Below, piece after piece: positions 26,846 through 39,037 of a DNA stretch of 64,000 bases (the stretch's first letter is position 1; each line of letters opens with the position of its first letter). The notes beneath the pieces were generated by a model that did no database searches, was not told the DNA's origin, and saw only the letters and a list, made by a program, of their open reading frames with translations. The stretch is taken from assembly GCF_038022665.1 (NCBI RefSeq), contig NZ_CP150629.1, positions 1,222,480 through 1,286,479 on the forward strand, given 5' to 3'. The position numbers and the translations under genes are program-made. This DNA comes from Methanolobus sp. WCC4 (GTDB taxonomy: Archaea; Halobacteriota; Methanosarcinia; Methanosarcinales; Methanosarcinaceae).

Positions 26846-29044
26846 TTACATACTAAGGTAGTCAGATGCCTGTGGAAGTTCCTTCTTAAGTCCTTTCCTT
26901 TCTCTGATACCACTAACTATCTCTGATGTCAGACTTGCCGGAAGTGTGTCAAATCCTGCAAACTCTGTGCTCCACATTGCACGGCCTTCGGTTGCTGATC
27001 TGATATCTCCTGCAAATCCGAACAGTTCGGATACTGGTGCCCTGGATTCGATGATGGTCATGTCACCTTCAGCGGTCATGTTGATGATGATTCCACGACG
27101 TCCCTGAATTTCCTTGGTAGCTCCACCCATGTTGTCCTGTGGGACCTGGATGAATACCTTCTGGTATGGTTCGAGAAGTGTGTCATCTGCCATGAGCATT
27201 GCTGCCTGGATACCCTGTCTTGATGCAGGTATTACCTGTGCTGGTCCTCTGTGGACAGCATCTTCGTGTAACTTTGCGTCAACGAGCTTGACCTTTACAC
27301 CCATACATGGTTCCTTTGAAAGAGGTCCTGCCTTCATGACTTCCTGGAATCCTTCAAGGATGAGTTCCATGGTTTCATTGAGGTGCTGGATACCCTTTGT
27401 TACATCCAGGTATACATTGCTTTCAAATATGTCAACAATACCCTTTGCTTCGTCCTTGTCCATGCCTGCTTCAATGAGCTTTTCTCTGCGCTCTACCTCA
27501 GGCATGCGCATGGATATCTCGCCAGCCTTGATGAGGTCCCTGACCCCTTCCTCGAGTGGCTCGACCTCAACATAGAACCTGTTGTGCCTGTTCGGGGACT
27601 TACCTTCAACCGGTCCTGCATGGTTGCGGATGGTCTCACGGTAAACTACGATAGGTGGTGTGGTTGTGATCTCGACACCCTTGTCACGCTCGATCCTGTG
27701 TGCAATGACCTCAAGGTGAAGTTCACCCATACCGGCCATTAAGTGCTCACCGGTCTCTTCGTCAAGTGTGATCTTAAGTGTTGGGTCTTCCTTTGCAACC
27801 TGTCTCAATACTTCAACAAGCTTTGGAAGGTCCTTCATGTGCTTAGCTTCTACTGCGACGGTAACTACTGGTTCACTTGCGTGGGTGATACTCTCGAAAG
27901 GCTCCATGCCTTCAAGGGTTGTCACTGTTGAACCAACGATAGCATCTCTGAGTCCAGTTACAGCTGCAATGTTTCCGGCAGGGATCTTTTCCACTTCAAG
28001 TCTCTTCGGACCCATGAAAACACCTACCTGCTGGATTCTGTTTGTCCTTGATGTACCGGATACATATACTTCCAGACCACGTGTAAGTGATCCGCTGAAC
28101 AACCTTCCGGTCGCGACTTCACCTGCATGTGGGTCCATTGTAATGTCTGTTACCATGAACGCAAGGTCACCATCAGGGTCTGCATTGAACATTGATTTAC
28201 CAATAGCTGATCCCTTGTCACCGTGCCAGATTACGCCAACCCTTCCTTCCTGTGCTTCAAGAGGTGATGGAAGGAACCTGATAACCATGTCGTTCAGTAC
28301 TTCGTGGAGTGGGCACTTTTCTGCGAGTTGCTTAATACCCTCTCCGCTTTCGTCCTTGTTGAAATCATAGATCTGCTGGAAACTTACACCGGTCTTCTGC
28401 ATCATTGGTACGCTGATAGCCCAGTTGTACAGTGCTGAACCGAAAGCAACAGTACCTTCTGCTGCGTCGACTCTCCATCCTGCCTTGTAGCGCTCTTCGT
28501 TCATACCTTTGATGAGCTTGTTCACGTGGTCGATGAGCTTACCGAGTCTGATCTGCATCTCCTGTCCGTCGACCTGAAGCTCATTGATGAGACGGTCAAC
28601 CTTGTTGATGAACAGGACCGGCTTGACGTGTTCCTTGAGTGCCTGCCTGAGTACGGTCTCGGTCTGTGGCATTGTACCTTCTACAGCATCAATTACCACT
28701 ACTGCACCATCTACTGCACGCATTGCACGTGTAACGTCACCACCAAAGTCTACGTGACCTGGTGTATCGATAAGGTTGATGAGATATTCCTTGCCATCGT
28801 ACTCGTGGACCATTGAAACGTTTGCGGAATCAATTGTAATACCTCTCTCCTGTTCCTCTTCATCAGAGTCTGTCCAGCATGCGTTACCTGCAAGTTCTTT
28901 AGAGAGCATGCCTGCGCCTGCAAGAAGGTTGTCTGATAATGTTGTCTTACCGTGGTCGATGTGAGCAACGATACCAATGTTACGTATCATCTTTGGTTCG
29001 CTCATGAGCGCTGCTACACGGTCGACCATTTTATCTTTAGCCAT
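26846..29044 (-). CDS. fusA: translation elongation factor EF-2
   Basis: A 732-residue GTPase with G1 [31 protein letters not shown] and NKVDRLI. The diphthamide histidine lies in [12 protein letters not shown] near domain IV, and the C-terminus has [30 protein letters not shown], conserved in archaeal and eukaryotic EF-2. It drives translocation. The start at 29044 is 45 bases after the S7 stop in the same unit. Confidence 0.98.
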   Translation of the reverse strand: MAKDKMVDRVAALMSEPKMIRNIGIVAHIDHGKTTLSDNLLAGAGMLSKELAGNACWTDSDEEEQERGITIDSANVSMVHEYDGKEYLINLIDTPGHVDFGGDVTRAMRAVDGAVVVIDAVEGTMPQTETVLRQALKEHVKPVLFINKVDRLINELQVDGQEMQIRLGKLIDHVNKLIKGMNEERYKAGWRVDAAEGTVAFGSALYNWAISVPMMQKTGVSFQQIYDFNKDESGEGIKQLAEKCPLHEVLNDMVIRFLPSPLEAQEGRVGVIWHGDKGSAIGKSMFNADPDGDLAFMVTDITMDPHAGEVATGRLFSGSLTRGLEVYVSGTSRTNRIQQVGVFMGPKRLEVEKIPAGNIAAVTGLRDAIVGSTVTTLEGMEPFESITHASEPVVTVAVEAKHMKDLPKLVEVLRQVAKEDPTLKITLDEETGEHLMAGMGELHLEVIAHRIERDKGVEITTTPPIVVYRETIRNHAGPVEGKSPNRHNRFYVEVEPLEEGVRDLIKAGEISMRMPEVERREKLIEAGMDKDEAKGIVDIFESNVYLDVTKGIQHLNETMELILEGFQEVMKAGPLSKEPCMGVKVKLVDAKLHEDAVHRGPAQVIPASRQGIQAAMLMADDTLLEPYQKVFIQVPQDNMGGATKEIQGRRGIIINMTAEGDMTIIESRAPVSELFGFAGDIRSATEGRAMWSTEFAGFDTLPASLTSEIVSGIRERKGLKKELPQASDYLSM

Positions 29045-29088
29045 ATTTACTACCTGATCCTTAATTTACTGACTCTGCACGTATTCGA

Positions 29089-29649
29089 TTAACGTGCTGC
29101 CTTTGCGACTCTTTCCTTTGAGTCCTTCCTGTTGATGGAGAAGCACTTTGCATCGCGGTTAGATGCTGCAATGAGCTCTGCTGCAAGACAGTCTGCTGCA
29201 CTTCTCTTGGATTTGAAAGCAGCCTGGTTTGCACCCTTTGTGATGTATCTGAGTGCGGAATCGACACGTCTCTGTGGAGCGGTGTCTACTGCCTTTGGTA
29301 CGGATATTCCGCCGTACTTGAGTCTGACAACTTCTTCCCTTGGACCTGCGTTGGAGATTGCCTCGACAAGTACCTGTACAGGGTTCTTCTGTGTCCTGTT
29401 GTTGATGATGTCAAAAGCTTCAGAGACGATCATCATTGCTCTCTGCTTCTTTCCGGTGTTCTGTTGGTTACGCATGACGTTGTTGACAAGACGCTCAACG
29501 ATGTTGATGTCTGACTTGTTGAACTGCTGTCTTGCATGCTTTCCGTTTGTGTGTGGGATGATCACAGGGTCAAGGTTAACGTACCTTCTGATACCCTGGT
29601 CAGCGACCTCTACTTCAGCGAGATCCCATTTTCCGAATAATTTTGACAT
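29089..29649 (-). CDS. rps7: ribosomal protein S7 (uS7)
   Basis: The protein shows archaeal S7 features: [25 protein letters not shown]-like segment [23 protein letters not shown], and [20 protein letters not shown]. It organises the 30S head. I place the start at ATG 29649 ([15 protein letters not shown]), four bases after the S12 stop; the longer frame to 29682 would overlap S12 by 29 bases. Confidence 0.96.
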   Translation of the reverse strand: MSKLFGKWDLAEVEVADQGIRRYVNLDPVIIPHTNGKHARQQFNKSDINIVERLVNNVMRNQQNTGKKQRAMMIVSEAFDIINNRTQKNPVQVLVEAISNAGPREEVVRLKYGGISVPKAVDTAPQRRVDSALRYITKGANQAAFKSKRSAADCLAAELIAASNRDAKCFSINRKDSKERVAKAAR

Positions 29650-29653
29650 TTGA

Positions 29654-30082
29654 TTATCTCCTTGGTTTCTCTTTACGGCCAATGACCATCTCTCTTAAGG
29701 ATACATTGTTCACAGCAGTGACCTTGAAACGTACACCTGGGATATCACCCATTGCACCACCCATACGGCCACCGATCCTTTCTACGGTAACTTCATCGTG
29801 TTCATCGATGAAGTTGATAGCACCGTCACCTGGACAGAATGCTGATACCTGACGACCGTTCTTGATCAACTGTATTCTTACACATTTCCTGATTGCTGAG
29901 TTTGGCTGTTTAGCCTCTACGCCCACCTTCTCAAGCACAATGCCTCTTCCCTGAGGTGCACCACTGAGTGGATCCGCCTTTACGTCAAGACCAAGTGCAC
30001 GCCTGTTATAGCGAGAGTCCTTCCATCTTGCGTCCTTTCGCATGCGCTGAATAGTGTGAGCTGCATATTTTCCATTTGGCAT
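29654..30082 (-). CDS. rps12: ribosomal protein S12 (uS12)
   Basis: The 142-residue protein contains [19 protein letters not shown] and [14 protein letters not shown], the universally conserved decoding-centre regions. The start at 30082 ([12 protein letters not shown]) matches archaeal S12; the frame is open a further five codons to an ATG at 30097, which is less likely. It lies 50 bases after the NusA-like gene. Confidence 0.97.
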   Translation of the reverse strand: MPNGKYAAHTIQRMRKDARWKDSRYNRRALGLDVKADPLSGAPQGRGIVLEKVGVEAKQPNSAIRKCVRIQLIKNGRQVSAFCPGDGAINFIDEHDEVTVERIGGRMGGAMGDIPGVRFKVTAVNNVSLREMVIGRKEKPRR

Positions 30083-30132
30083 ATTTATGTCCTCCAATTA
30101 TGTCTATGATGAGTATGATATTATTCGATGAA

Positions 30133-30567
30133 TCATTGCAGGATGACATCATCTATATCGTGATGCCTCTTTGCAACAAGTTTGACCTTTTCAATGTTTT
30201 TTCCATTACGTCCTATGGCAAGACCTTTGTCCTTATTGGATACTTCTACATAAGCCAATCGCTTATTGTTCCTGCTTGTAATGTTCACCGACCTGACAGA
30301 TACCGGACCGAATGCGTTCTTTATGAATGCAACAGGTTCGTCCGAGTATTCGACAAGATCTATCTGCTTATCCACCGTTTTCTTCATCCGGTTGATGTGG
30401 TCTCCTTTCTTCCCAATGGCAGCACCCATATCGCCTGCCTTGATCACATATATTAACCTGTCATCGTCGACAATACAGTCTTTGACAGTTGCCCCTGTAA
30501 GTTTTTCAAATAATGCGATAAATCGGATACCTTCAGTGGATAGCTTGATCTCGCCCAAATATCGCAA
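30133..30567 (-). CDS. nusA: archaeal NusA-like KH-domain protein
   Basis: A 144-residue protein of two KH domains: GDMGAAIGKKGDHINRMKK and GLAIGRNGKNIEKVKL, each with the GxxG loop. Archaeal NusA lacks the bacterial N-terminal and S1 domains and is encoded between rpl30e and rps12, as here. It binds RNA and probably takes part in transcription elongation or termination. Spacing to rpl30e is five bases. Confidence 0.95.
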   Translation of the reverse strand: MRYLGEIKLSTEGIRFIALFEKLTGATVKDCIVDDDRLIYVIKAGDMGAAIGKKGDHINRMKKTVDKQIDLVEYSDEPVAFIKNAFGPVSVRSVNITSRNNKRLAYVEVSNKDKGLAIGRNGKNIEKVKLVAKRHHDIDDVILQ

Positions 30568-30572
30568 CTCCT

Positions 30573-30860
30573 TTAAGCGGCGGCCAGAATGTCGGATTCT
30601 CCACTGTCAATGATAGCCATTGCAGCGATGATGTATGGTTTTCCGCATGCAGGTCCGAGTTCTGTTCCTGTGCCCGGGTAGTTGAGTATCGGTACGTTTG
30701 TGCTTTCGATCTTTGCTCTTACATCTGCAGGACAGTTTGCAGCGAGTACTACCATTTTTGCGTCGTCGTTCATGGCAGCATCGATGGTCCTGTTAGATCC
30801 AATGATCACCTTTCCGGTCCTGATCACTTTGATCAGGGCTTTGTCAATGTTAATGTCCAT
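30573..30860 (-). CDS. rpl30e: ribosomal protein L30e (eL30)
   Basis: The 95-residue protein has the L7Ae/L30e fold: [29 protein letters not shown] and [14 protein letters not shown]. It follows rpoA2 after a 104-base gap that contains a TATA element (CTTTATATAC at 30937-30946 on the plus strand, read as GTATATAAAG on the minus), so a secondary promoter probably serves rpl30e and the genes below. Confidence 0.96.
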   Translation of the reverse strand: MDINIDKALIKVIRTGKVIIGSNRTIDAAMNDDAKMVVLAANCPADVRAKIESTNVPILNYPGTGTELGPACGKPYIIAAMAIIDSGESDILAAA

Positions 30861-30964
30861 TTATATCAACTCATTTATAACGTCAGTTTGAGATTTGTAT
30901 TAATAAGTGATTCCGTATATTTACTTTCTGGTTGTTCTTTATATACTTCTATATAATGAACCGA

Positions 30965-32107
30965 TTATTTCGTAATTAGATGCACGTCTCCTGTTCCAAG
31001 CTTGATAGGCTGGCCCACGATAATGTTCTCTGTTACACCGTTCAGTTCATCGCGGTCCCCGCGCATACCTGCATCAAGCAGGTGATTCACAGTAACCTCG
31101 AAAGCTGCACGTGCGAAAACACTGGCCTTCTCACCAGAGATACCATGCCTTCCGATCTGCTTTACTTCACCATCACAGCACATGATATCAGATACCAGCA
31201 TGATGTGTCTGATATCCACAGTAAGACCCTGCTCTGAAAGTGTGTTTGTAGCTTCTGTGATAATGGAGTTCCTTGCAGCTTCGATACCAAAGACCTCGTA
31301 GATCTCACCAATGTTGTTGGTGGTGGTCCTTCTGGCATCCACGCCTTCTATCTGAAGTACTTCCTTGAGCTGGGAACCTTCAGTATAAAGGGTGTATTCG
31401 TCACCATCTTTCCTGATAACTACCCTCTTGATACCTTCGATACCTTTCAGCGTAATGGAGTGTATGTTCTTTGCAAGCTGGAGAAGTTCACGGTAAGATG
31501 GAGCGTTAGGGGTCATAATGACCTGGTTCGCAACACTTTCCGATACATTGACCATCACATCAAGTTCCTCGCGGAGCTTGTCTGCGATCTCATCAGGTGT
31601 AAGTGACCTGTGGTTCAGTGTCTTCTCGTGAAGGTCGATGATCAGTTGCATGTTAGCAAGATCGGTCGTGATGTCCGCAAGGTGCTCGATGTGAGTTGCC
31701 TCTATCTCCCATGCAAGGTGACGTGCCTTATCCCTGTCATTCGCGTATTCTTCTTCCAGTGCGATGGTCATCATTGGTGTGCTTGGGGTCTTCCTTGCAT
31801 CCACGATCTCGATGAGACGTGGCAGACCGAGTGTAACGTTAATTTCAGCGACACCAGCGTAGTGGAAGGTACGCATGGTCATCTGGGTACCCGGTTCACC
31901 AATGGATTGTGCCGAAACGACACCCACTGCCTCACAGGGTTCCACACATGCATATTCGTAACTGGCCATCACCTGCTCGATGATATCCTCAAGCTCTTTC
32001 TTTGAGACCCCTACCTTCATCACATCTTCCTTCAAGGTTTTCATGATGTTCTTCGGCAGGTCGAGCCCAGCGATCATTGCATCAATAGTAGCTTCACTGA
32101 TTGTCAT
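30965..32107 (-). CDS. rpoA2: RNA polymerase subunit A''
   Basis: The 380-residue protein is the C-terminal part of the largest RNA polymerase subunit, split in archaea: [24 protein letters not shown] is the bridge-helix/trigger-loop region, and [19 protein letters not shown] and [17 protein letters not shown] form the C-terminal clamp part. The ATG is one base after the rpoA1 stop, as usual for this pair. Confidence 0.98.
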   Translation of the reverse strand: MTISEATIDAMIAGLDLPKNIMKTLKEDVMKVGVSKKELEDIIEQVMASYEYACVEPCEAVGVVSAQSIGEPGTQMTMRTFHYAGVAEINVTLGLPRLIEIVDARKTPSTPMMTIALEEEYANDRDKARHLAWEIEATHIEHLADITTDLANMQLIIDLHEKTLNHRSLTPDEIADKLREELDVMVNVSESVANQVIMTPNAPSYRELLQLAKNIHSITLKGIEGIKRVVIRKDGDEYTLYTEGSQLKEVLQIEGVDARRTTTNNIGEIYEVFGIEAARNSIITEATNTLSEQGLTVDIRHIMLVSDIMCCDGEVKQIGRHGISGEKASVFARAAFEVTVNHLLDAGMRGDRDELNGVTENIIVGQPIKLGTGDVHLITK

Positions 32108-32108
32108 T

Positions 32109-34754
32109 TTAGTTCACCTCCTTCCCGGTGACTCTCCTGACGATACGGTGAATAGCCTCAGGTTTACTATAGTCACTCTTGGTGGAATCGATCCCGTCCT
32201 CTCCATACTTGAACTGGACAATGACTCCACGTGTCTCACGTACAGAACCGTCATACTGGACCTCAAGATCCTGAAGTGCGTTAACAAGTCTTCTCTGCAG
32301 GTAACCTGACTGGGAAGTACGGACCGCAGTATCTACAAGACCTTCACGACCACCAATTGCGTGGAAGAAGTATTCGGTCGGGTTCAGTCCGCTCTTGTAG
32401 CTCGCTTTCACGAAACCGTGAGCATCTGCACCAAGGTCACCCTTGTCGAAGTGTGGGAGTGTCCTTCCTGCATAACCTCTTCTTATCCTTTCACCACGAA
32501 CCGCCTGCTGTCCTACACAGGCAGCCATCTGGGTAAGGTTAAGCATTGAACCTCTTGCACCGGACTTTGCCATCAACACAGCAGAGTTCTCAAGACCTAG
32601 CTGCTGACCTGCAATGTTACCGGTCTGGTCACGAGCCTTACCGAGTTCCTGCATGATCTTCATTTCAATGGTTTCCTGAAGTGTACGTCCTGGCAATGGT
32701 TCGAGTTCCTTTGCCTCATAGGCTTCAATGAGTTTTGAAACCCTCTCTTCAGCTTCATTCAGGAGATTTCCTATCTGTATCTTCGCAGTAGGTGGAATAT
32801 CCTCATCACTTATACCGAAACTAAGACCTGTCTTCATCACACCACGGATAGCAAGTCTGGTGAAGTCATCTACGAACTTGGCACCGGCTTCTGAGCTGTA
32901 TTCCTTGACCACTTTATCGAGGATCTTGCCCTTGAATGCACCAATGGACTGTTCGTCAATAGTACCCTGGAGCATCTCTCCATCTTCTATGACGACATAG
33001 GCATTGTATTCACAATCCTTCTTCTTACAGGTCTCACACTTGAAGCAGGCCTGTGCAGGGAACTCCAGATAGAGTCCTTTTGGAAGGATCTGGCTGAAGA
33101 TCTGCTTACCGTTCCAGAGTGGTTCTCCGTTCTCGGAGTAACTTGCCGGTTCAGGAAGGTCCCTTATGTCGGATTTCCTGAGCAGTTCAAGAGCTGCGTT
33201 CTTTGTGATCGCGTTCTCGTTCCTTGTAAGAAGGAAAAGACCTGAGATGTGGTCGTGTATACCACCGATGATCGGTCCGCCGAAACGTGGTGAGAGAATG
33301 TTCTCCTGAACCTGCATGAGAATGCTGGCCTCGGCCCTTGACTCTTCGGTCTGAAGAACGTGCATGTTCATTTCGTCACCGTCAAAGTCCGCGTTGTACG
33401 GTGCACATACTGCAGGGTTGAGTCTGAATGTCTTGTTTGGAAGTACCTTGACCCTGTGGGCCATGATACTCATCTTGTGAAGGGAAGGCTGCCTGTTAAA
33501 GAGTACGATGTCGCCGTCCATGAGCTGTCTCTCGACAGTCCATCCGACCTCTATCTTCTCGGCAAGTTCTTCCTTGTTTGTCTCTGATACCCTGATACGT
33601 CTTCCATCATCCCGTATCGCGTAGTTGGCACCAGGGTGGACCTGATTACCGCGCTGTACGTACATGCGGAGAAGTTCTATGTTCCTGCTGGTAACTTTCT
33701 CAGGGATCGTCATGTGCATGGCGATGGCCATAGGTACGCCCACCTCATTGATACTGAGGTTTGGATCAGGGGATACTACGGTACGTGCTGAGAAATTGAC
33801 ACGCTTACCTGACAGACTTCCTCTGAAACGTCCTTCTTTACCCTTCAGACGCTGGGTAAGTGTCTTCAGAGGTCTTCCTGATCTGTGCCTTGCAGGTGGT
33901 ACACCTGATACTTCGTTGTCGAAGAATGTCGTGACGTGGTACTGGAGTAGTTCCCACAGGTCTTCGATGATAAGCTGTGGAGCACCAGCATCCCTGTTCT
34001 CCTGGAATCTCTGGTTGATCCTGATAATATCTACAAGCTTGTGTGTAAGGTCGTCCTCACTGCGCTGTCCGGATTCGAGTGTGATCGAAGGTCTGACAGT
34101 TACCGGCGGTACCGGAAGTACTGTAAGGATCATCCATTCAGGCCTTGCGCTTTCAGGGTCCATACCAAGAACCTTTACATCCTCATCAGGGATGTTCTCG
34201 AAGCGGTCACGTATCTCTGTTGGTGTGAGCTTGTGTCCGTCCTCCACATAGTCGCTTGGTTTTTCGAACTTGATCTCAAGCTGTTCGGTAGAACAGTATG
34301 GGCATGATTTGGACTTGCGGGCTTCCTTGAATACCTCATTGATGATATTGTCAGGAAGGTGTCCCATTTCCTTTGATGTGTTCAACTGGTCAAGGAATTC
34401 ATCTTTCTTACTTGCATCGAGGAGAAGCCTGCTACAGTTGCGGCATACAGAACGCAGTGTCTTGCGTATTGTCTTGTTGAATCCGACGTGTATGACCGGA
34501 GCCACAAGGTCTATGTGTCCGAAGTGTCCCGGACATTCTCCTGCACGGCTGCCACAGGTCTTACACTTAAGACCGGGGTCGATCACTCCGAGACGCAGGT
34601 CCATGAGACCCATGTCGATAGGATAGCCGTCGTCGTCATAGGTGTCAGCGGTAATGATCGCTGTCACGCTCATCTTCCTCACTTCACGTGGTGAGATAAG
34701 ACCGAATTTGATCGCTCCGACCCTTTTTGGAATTGATGGAATATCATTGTGCAT
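32109..34754 (-). CDS. rpoA1: RNA polymerase subunit A'
   Basis: The 881-residue protein carries the catalytic magnesium motif [12 protein letters not shown], zinc-binding [18 protein letters not shown] near the N-terminus, [26 protein letters not shown], and an additional cysteine pair set ([14 protein letters not shown]) in the middle. It forms the active centre of archaeal RNA polymerase with A'' and B subunits. It lies between rpoB1 and rpoA2 with gaps of 13 and 1 bases. Confidence 0.98.
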   Translation of the reverse strand: MHNDIPSIPKRVGAIKFGLISPREVRKMSVTAIITADTYDDDGYPIDMGLMDLRLGVIDPGLKCKTCGSRAGECPGHFGHIDLVAPVIHVGFNKTIRKTLRSVCRNCSRLLLDASKKDEFLDQLNTSKEMGHLPDNIINEVFKEARKSKSCPYCSTEQLEIKFEKPSDYVEDGHKLTPTEIRDRFENIPDEDVKVLGMDPESARPEWMILTVLPVPPVTVRPSITLESGQRSEDDLTHKLVDIIRINQRFQENRDAGAPQLIIEDLWELLQYHVTTFFDNEVSGVPPARHRSGRPLKTLTQRLKGKEGRFRGSLSGKRVNFSARTVVSPDPNLSINEVGVPMAIAMHMTIPEKVTSRNIELLRMYVQRGNQVHPGANYAIRDDGRRIRVSETNKEELAEKIEVGWTVERQLMDGDIVLFNRQPSLHKMSIMAHRVKVLPNKTFRLNPAVCAPYNADFDGDEMNMHVLQTEESRAEASILMQVQENILSPRFGGPIIGGIHDHISGLFLLTRNENAITKNAALELLRKSDIRDLPEPASYSENGEPLWNGKQIFSQILPKGLYLEFPAQACFKCETCKKKDCEYNAYVVIEDGEMLQGTIDEQSIGAFKGKILDKVVKEYSSEAGAKFVDDFTRLAIRGVMKTGLSFGISDEDIPPTAKIQIGNLLNEAEERVSKLIEAYEAKELEPLPGRTLQETIEMKIMQELGKARDQTGNIAGQQLGLENSAVLMAKSGARGSMLNLTQMAACVGQQAVRGERIRRGYAGRTLPHFDKGDLGADAHGFVKASYKSGLNPTEYFFHAIGGREGLVDTAVRTSQSGYLQRRLVNALQDLEVQYDGSVRETRGVIVQFKYGEDGIDSTKSDYSKPEAIHRIVRRVTGKEVN

Positions 34755-34767
34755 CCTTGATCACTCC

Positions 34768-36582
34768 TTATACTGCATCCTCAAGTTGCATCCTTGGAGC
34801 TACACCAAGGGATTTGATCTCGTCGAGCAGCAGTTTGAATGCGTAACTCATCTCTACAGGATGGATATCTGTCTCAGCACCACAGTTGGAGCAGTACCTG
34901 ACATTCCTCTTCCTGTCGAAGGTCGCTACCATTCCACAGTGTCCGCAGACAAGTTCTACTACCTTGTCAGATTCATCGAGTAGTCTTTCCTTCAACGTCA
35001 TTGCGGCACCGTGGCCGATAAGCACATCACGCTCCATTTCTCCGAAACGCAGACCTCCTTCACGTGCACGACCTTCTGTAGGCTGTCTTGTAAGCACCTG
35101 TACAGGTCCGCGGGACCTTGCGTGCATCTTTGATGCTACCATGTGGTGCAGTTTCTGGTAAAGAATAACTCCTACGAACACATCTGCCTGGATCTTCTTT
35201 CCTGTAACACCATCGAAGAATACCTCTTTTCCTGTGTGTGCGAATCCGTGTGTCCTGAGAGCTGCACGGAGGTCGTCCTCTTTCTCTCCTGAGAACGCGG
35301 TAGCATTGATCCTTCTTCCTTCCATGGAACCTACCTTACCACCGATCATCTCAAGCACGTGACCGACAGTCATACGTGAAGGGATAGCGTGTGGGTTGAT
35401 CACAAGATCAGGTACCATTCCCTTCTCGGTGAATGGCATGTCTGCGAAAGGAACGATAAGTCCGATAACTCCCTTCTGACCGTGTCTTGATGCGAACTTA
35501 TCACCGATCTCAGGAATTCTCTGGTCTCTTATCTTTACCTTTGCAAGACGTGTTCCGTTAATTGATTCTGTAAGGATGACCGTGTCGACGACTCCTTTCT
35601 CGTTGGAACGCATTGTGATAGCACTCTCTCTGCGCTGCTCAACGGTGATACCGAAGTCGGACTGTTCCTCAAGGAAACGTGGCGGACTTGTCTTTCCGAT
35701 AAGTACGTCATTCGGACCGACCCTTGTCTCAGGGTTCACAAGACCGTCGATGTCGAGGTTTGCGTATGCCTCCGGGCTACGTGCTCCTCTGAACTCGGAG
35801 TCAGGGATCTCGAACTTGTCTTCCTGTCCACCGGGGTAACGTCTTTCCTCACCCTCGAATGTCCTGATGAAGTGGCTTCTTCCAAGTCCTCTTTCGATGG
35901 AACCTTTGTTGAAGACCAGTGCATCTTCAATATTGTGTCCTTCGTAGGACATGACAGCTACAACGAAGTTCTGTCCGGCAGGCCTGTCATCGAAATGGAT
36001 TGATTCACAGGTCTGTGTCCTGACCATTGCCTTCTGTGGGTAGTGTAAAAGGTGTGCACGGGTGTCAGGTCTTAGCTTGGTGTTGGATGTAGATACACCG
36101 ATACACTGCTTGACCATGGCCGCACCCATTGTGTTACGTGGGGATGCATTGTGTTCCGGGTAAGGTACCATTCCTGTACAGATACCAAGCATAAGTCCCG
36201 GGTTGATCTCCATGTGGGTGTGCTTGTCTGTGATGTCCTCTCCGTAAAGAGCGATAAATGCATTTTCCTCTTCCTCGGAGTCAAGGTATTCGACCTTTCC
36301 GGCCTTTGTCAGCTCATCGTAGGACATCTTCCCTTCTGCAAGCAGGGCTTCCTCTTCCTCTGTCATGAGCGCAACGCCATTCTTTACGATAATGAGTGGT
36401 CTTCTTGCACGACCCATGTCAGTGTTGATGAGTACTTCGTGAATGTCCTCATAATATGTGACGTTGATCTGTTCGGAGATCATTCCTGATCTGCGCTGTT
36501 CCCTGATGTTCTCTACAAGTTCAACAGGGTCAGTGTGGGTTCCTATGAGTTCTCCGTTAAGGAAAACCTTAGCTTCATTCAT
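34768..36582 (-). CDS. rpoB1: RNA polymerase subunit B'
   Basis: The C-terminal half of the second largest subunit: [17 protein letters not shown] (nucleotide-binding region), [32 protein letters not shown]-like [17 protein letters not shown], and a C-terminal zinc ribbon (CGHCGM and CSNCGA). I take the ATG at 36582 ([11 protein letters not shown]), which overlaps the rpoB2 stop by eight bases and has GGAGG upstream; the frame is open further to 36603 but that would enlarge the overlap. Confidence 0.97.
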   Translation of the reverse strand: MNEAKVFLNGELIGTHTDPVELVENIREQRRSGMISEQINVTYYEDIHEVLINTDMGRARRPLIIVKNGVALMTEEEEALLAEGKMSYDELTKAGKVEYLDSEEEENAFIALYGEDITDKHTHMEINPGLMLGICTGMVPYPEHNASPRNTMGAAMVKQCIGVSTSNTKLRPDTRAHLLHYPQKAMVRTQTCESIHFDDRPAGQNFVVAVMSYEGHNIEDALVFNKGSIERGLGRSHFIRTFEGEERRYPGGQEDKFEIPDSEFRGARSPEAYANLDIDGLVNPETRVGPNDVLIGKTSPPRFLEEQSDFGITVEQRRESAITMRSNEKGVVDTVILTESINGTRLAKVKIRDQRIPEIGDKFASRHGQKGVIGLIVPFADMPFTEKGMVPDLVINPHAIPSRMTVGHVLEMIGGKVGSMEGRRINATAFSGEKEDDLRAALRTHGFAHTGKEVFFDGVTGKKIQADVFVGVILYQKLHHMVASKMHARSRGPVQVLTRQPTEGRAREGGLRFGEMERDVLIGHGAAMTLKERLLDESDKVVELVCGHCGMVATFDRKRNVRYCSNCGAETDIHPVEMSYAFKLLLDEIKSLGVAPRMQLEDAV

Positions 36583-38221
36583 CGAGAAGTCCTCCCATAT
36601 CATCTAATGATTCTGAATAGTTCGTATACCCGATCGGTTCCGGCTTTGCTTCTTCTGCTACTTCTGGCTTAGCTTCCAGCTCTTCAAGGTAGTCATCAAG
36701 TTCTTCGTCATATTCAGGAAGTGCTTTCAATGATGAAGTAAGGACGGTCTTCTCGACACCAAGGTCATAGAGGACGTTCTTGAGTTTCTTATCATCGTCC
36801 GTACCGGTTGAAAGCTCCACCATCTGCGCAAAGTTCTTCACAAGACCACAATTCGGACCTTCAGGGGTCTCTGATGGACAAAGTCTTCCCCATTGTGTTG
36901 GGTGAAGGTCACGAGCTTCGAAGTGTGGCTGTGCCCTTGAAAGTGGGGAAATTACACGCCAGAGGTGTGAAAGTGTTGATATGTAGTCTGTCCTGTCAAG
37001 CAATTGTGATACACCGGTTCTGCCGCCTACCCAGTTACCTGTTGCAAGTGGGTGCTGCAATCTGTCTGTGAGTACGTCTGCCCTTACAAGTGTGACCACA
37101 TTGAGCTCACGGTTCCTCATGTTCGCTCTCTCGAGCTGGTATTTGATATCTCTTGAGAGTCTGTTGAATGCGACCCTGAACAGGTCTTCCATAAGGTCAC
37201 CTGTGAGCTTGAGTCTCTTGTTGGAGTAATGGTCCTTATCATCCGGGTTACGCCTTCCAAGTGCAAGTTCGAAACATGATTCCGCCATTCTTCCAAGGAA
37301 ACTTGCCTTTGCCGGCCTGTCGGTCGGTTCATTTCCAAGGTGTGGTAAAAGGTATCTGTCAATGACGTAATTGGCACGTTTGATCTGGTAGTCCCTTGCC
37401 TGTCCGGAAGCGACCCTTGAACCGATCTTCTCCATTGCATCCTCTATGTTGTCGACCTCTGCTTCTTCAAGGTTCTCGAACATGAACTTCATGATCTCAG
37501 GGTCTGTGGATACAGCCTTTACGAGCTCTTCATCAGTCTCCACACCGAGTGCTCTCATAAGTGTGATGAAATTGATACGTCCTGATATGGATGGGAATGA
37601 TACTTCCAGAAGTGATTTCCTTCCTCTCTCTACGACCACGAGTGCCCTGTATCCTCTCCTCTGTGAGAACACCTTTGACACTTCGATGGTGTCTCCGTAT
37701 CTCTCGCCAAATTCAGTGAGTATCTTGTTAGGAGCGAGGTCTTCCAGTGTCATGACCACACGCTCGGTTCCGTTGATGATGAAGTATCCTCCCGGGTCAA
37801 GAGGGTCTTCTCCGAATGTGATCATCTCTTCCTCAACTATATCGGTGAGGTTACATATATCGGATTTGATCATCACCGGAAGCTGTCCGATCTTTGCTTC
37901 CTGTGGCTCCTTTTCCTCATCATTCTCAACGACGCTCATCTGAAGGTAGAGTGGTGCTGAGTATGAGAGGTTCCTGAGCCTTGCTTCGTTCGGATAAAGA
38001 TTCTCAATAGCTCCATCCGCTTCTTTTACCACCGGGTTCTCTACACGGATAGCACCCAGTTTGATGTAGGTGTCCTCGAGGTCGGTCTCGATGATCTTCT
38101 GTTCATCGATGATCTTCTGCAGACCTATCTCCAGAAACTTGTTATAGGAATCGATGTGATGCTGTACGATCTTATCTTTCGTGAAGAACGAACGTGGGAT
38201 CTGTCCTTTAGTTAACGCTAT
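36575..38221 (-). CDS. rpoB2: RNA polymerase subunit B'' with a non-canonical start codon
   Basis: The N-terminal half of the second largest subunit: [20 protein letters not shown] near the start, [33 protein letters not shown], and [21 protein letters not shown]. The homologous N-terminal region extends well upstream of the first GTG (38032). In frame, the sequence runs back to an in-frame TAA near 38240 with no ATG, GTG or TTG. A good ribosome site (GAAGGTG) stands before ATC-ATA, so ATA at 38221 (or ATC at 38224) is the probable start, unless a base error hides an ATG. Length 548 residues from ATA. Follows rpoH by 117 bases. Confidence 0.93.
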   Translation of the reverse strand: MALTKGQIPRSFFTKDKIVQHHIDSYNKFLEIGLQKIIDEQKIIETDLEDTYIKLGAIRVENPVVKEADGAIENLYPNEARLRNLSYSAPLYLQMSVVENDEEKEPQEAKIGQLPVMIKSDICNLTDIVEEEMITFGEDPLDPGGYFIINGTERVVMTLEDLAPNKILTEFGERYGDTIEVSKVFSQRRGYRALVVVERGRKSLLEVSFPSISGRINFITLMRALGVETDEELVKAVSTDPEIMKFMFENLEEAEVDNIEDAMEKIGSRVASGQARDYQIKRANYVIDRYLLPHLGNEPTDRPAKASFLGRMAESCFELALGRRNPDDKDHYSNKRLKLTGDLMEDLFRVAFNRLSRDIKYQLERANMRNRELNVVTLVRADVLTDRLQHPLATGNWVGGRTGVSQLLDRTDYISTLSHLWRVISPLSRAQPHFEARDLHPTQWGRLCPSETPEGPNCGLVKNFAQMVELSTGTDDDKKLKNVLYDLGVEKTVLTSSLKALPEYDEELDDYLEELEAKPEVAEEAKPEPIGYTNYSESLDDMGGLLDE

Positions 38222-38338
38222 GATAGCACCTTCTTTGTGTGATTTGTATTATGGTAACTTGTAATTGTAAAATGGTGTGTTGCGGTACATTGCAAAAAAA
38301 GACATGGCAAATGGTCTCTGTACTAATGATCGGTGATC

Positions 38339-38575
38339 TTATGCGATCACGAGTCGATAATAAAATGATTCGCCAGCAGTCTGACTGATGCGGGTGATCT
38401 TAACAACTTCCCCGACCTGTGCCCCAATTTCCTGAATAACAGGGTCAACAACCTTTATCTTTGGTAGTTGTTCCTTCTCAATTGCATATTGCTTTAAAAC
38501 AGATCTAAGTTCGTCTTCCGGCATGATCTCATGTTTCGGGATTGACTGATGGTCGAGCAGGCTATATTTTCTCAC
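38339..38575 (-). CDS. rpoH: RNA polymerase subunit H
   Basis: A 78-residue protein, VRKYSLLDHQSIPKHEIM through VVDPVIQEIGAQVGEVVKITR to YYRLVIA, is archaeal RpoH/eukaryotic Rpb5 C-terminal domain. I use the GTG at 38575, preceded by GGGAGGAG; the longer frame from 38623 includes that ribosome site inside and is not credible. It begins the rpo operon, 55 bases after tRNA-Lys on the same strand. Confidence 0.96.
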   Translation of the reverse strand: MRKYSLLDHQSIPKHEIMPEDELRSVLKQYAIEKEQLPKIKVVDPVIQEIGAQVGEVVKITRISQTAGESFYYRLVIA

Positions 38576-38630
38576 TATTATTACTCCTCCCTCAAAAATG
38601 TGAACGTGAACACTCCTGTGCAAAGTGTGG

Positions 38631-38704
38631 CGGGCTCGTAGGGATTTGAACCCTAGGCCGTCTGGTTAAAAGCCAGACGCTCTGCCTGACTGAGCTACGA
38701 GCCC
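38631..38704 (-). tRNA. tRNA-Lys (anticodon TTT), CCA encoded
   Basis: On the minus strand the acceptor stem GGGCTCG pairs with CGAGCCC, the D arm is GCTC-AGTCAGGCA-GAGC, the anticodon arm TCTGG-CTTTTAA-CCAGA gives TTT, and the T arm CTAGG/CCTA is regular with TTCAAAT loop. G73 is followed by genomic CCA at 38628-38630. It precedes the rpoH operon in the same orientation and may share its transcript. Confidence 0.97.
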
Positions 38705-39037
38705 AATTTGTTGGGTGGGTTTGCTGAGGCTGCTTCACGTTCATCGACTTCGGTGTAGCGGGGGATAAAAGCACTTATGGGATATAAACTTTGCGTACTT
38801 CCCCGATATGTAAGGTCTCTTATAATTTACAATGAACTACTTCTACTTATAGGTTTTTTATAATATCTTCTTTTAGCATACCAAAAGCAGAATGTTTATA
38901 TCATATTATTTTCGCTTTTTACAAAGTAGATGCAGATACTCCCCTCTGCAGATGTCCGAACATGTCCTATAAGCGATATTTCAGTAGTGTAGCAATGGTG
39001 TAGCAACCGGACACGTCGCTAAAAAAAAGATGGGGAC
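38705..39037. other. gene-free region between tRNA-Lys and ahcY
   Basis: The tRNA-Lys promoter side is AT-rich. At the ahcY end, the minus strand shows CTTTTTTTTAGC 17-25 bases after the ahcY stop, a likely U-tract terminator. Between them, 38931-39020 holds a 6-bp hairpin TGCAGA/TCTGCA and two interleaved pairings, TGTCCG (38953-38958) with CGGACA (39008-39013) and AGCGA (38972-38976) with TCGCT (39016-39020), which together would form a pseudoknot, plus a 9-base direct repeat GTGTAGCAA. A TATA-like TTTATATCA lies at 38895. No coding frame is credible. Confidence 0.4.

Noticed and set aside
36575-38240. rpoB2 as a broken gene because no start codon is present
   Set aside because: The frame is intact over its full length and the subunit is essential; a non-canonical start or a single base error is more likely.
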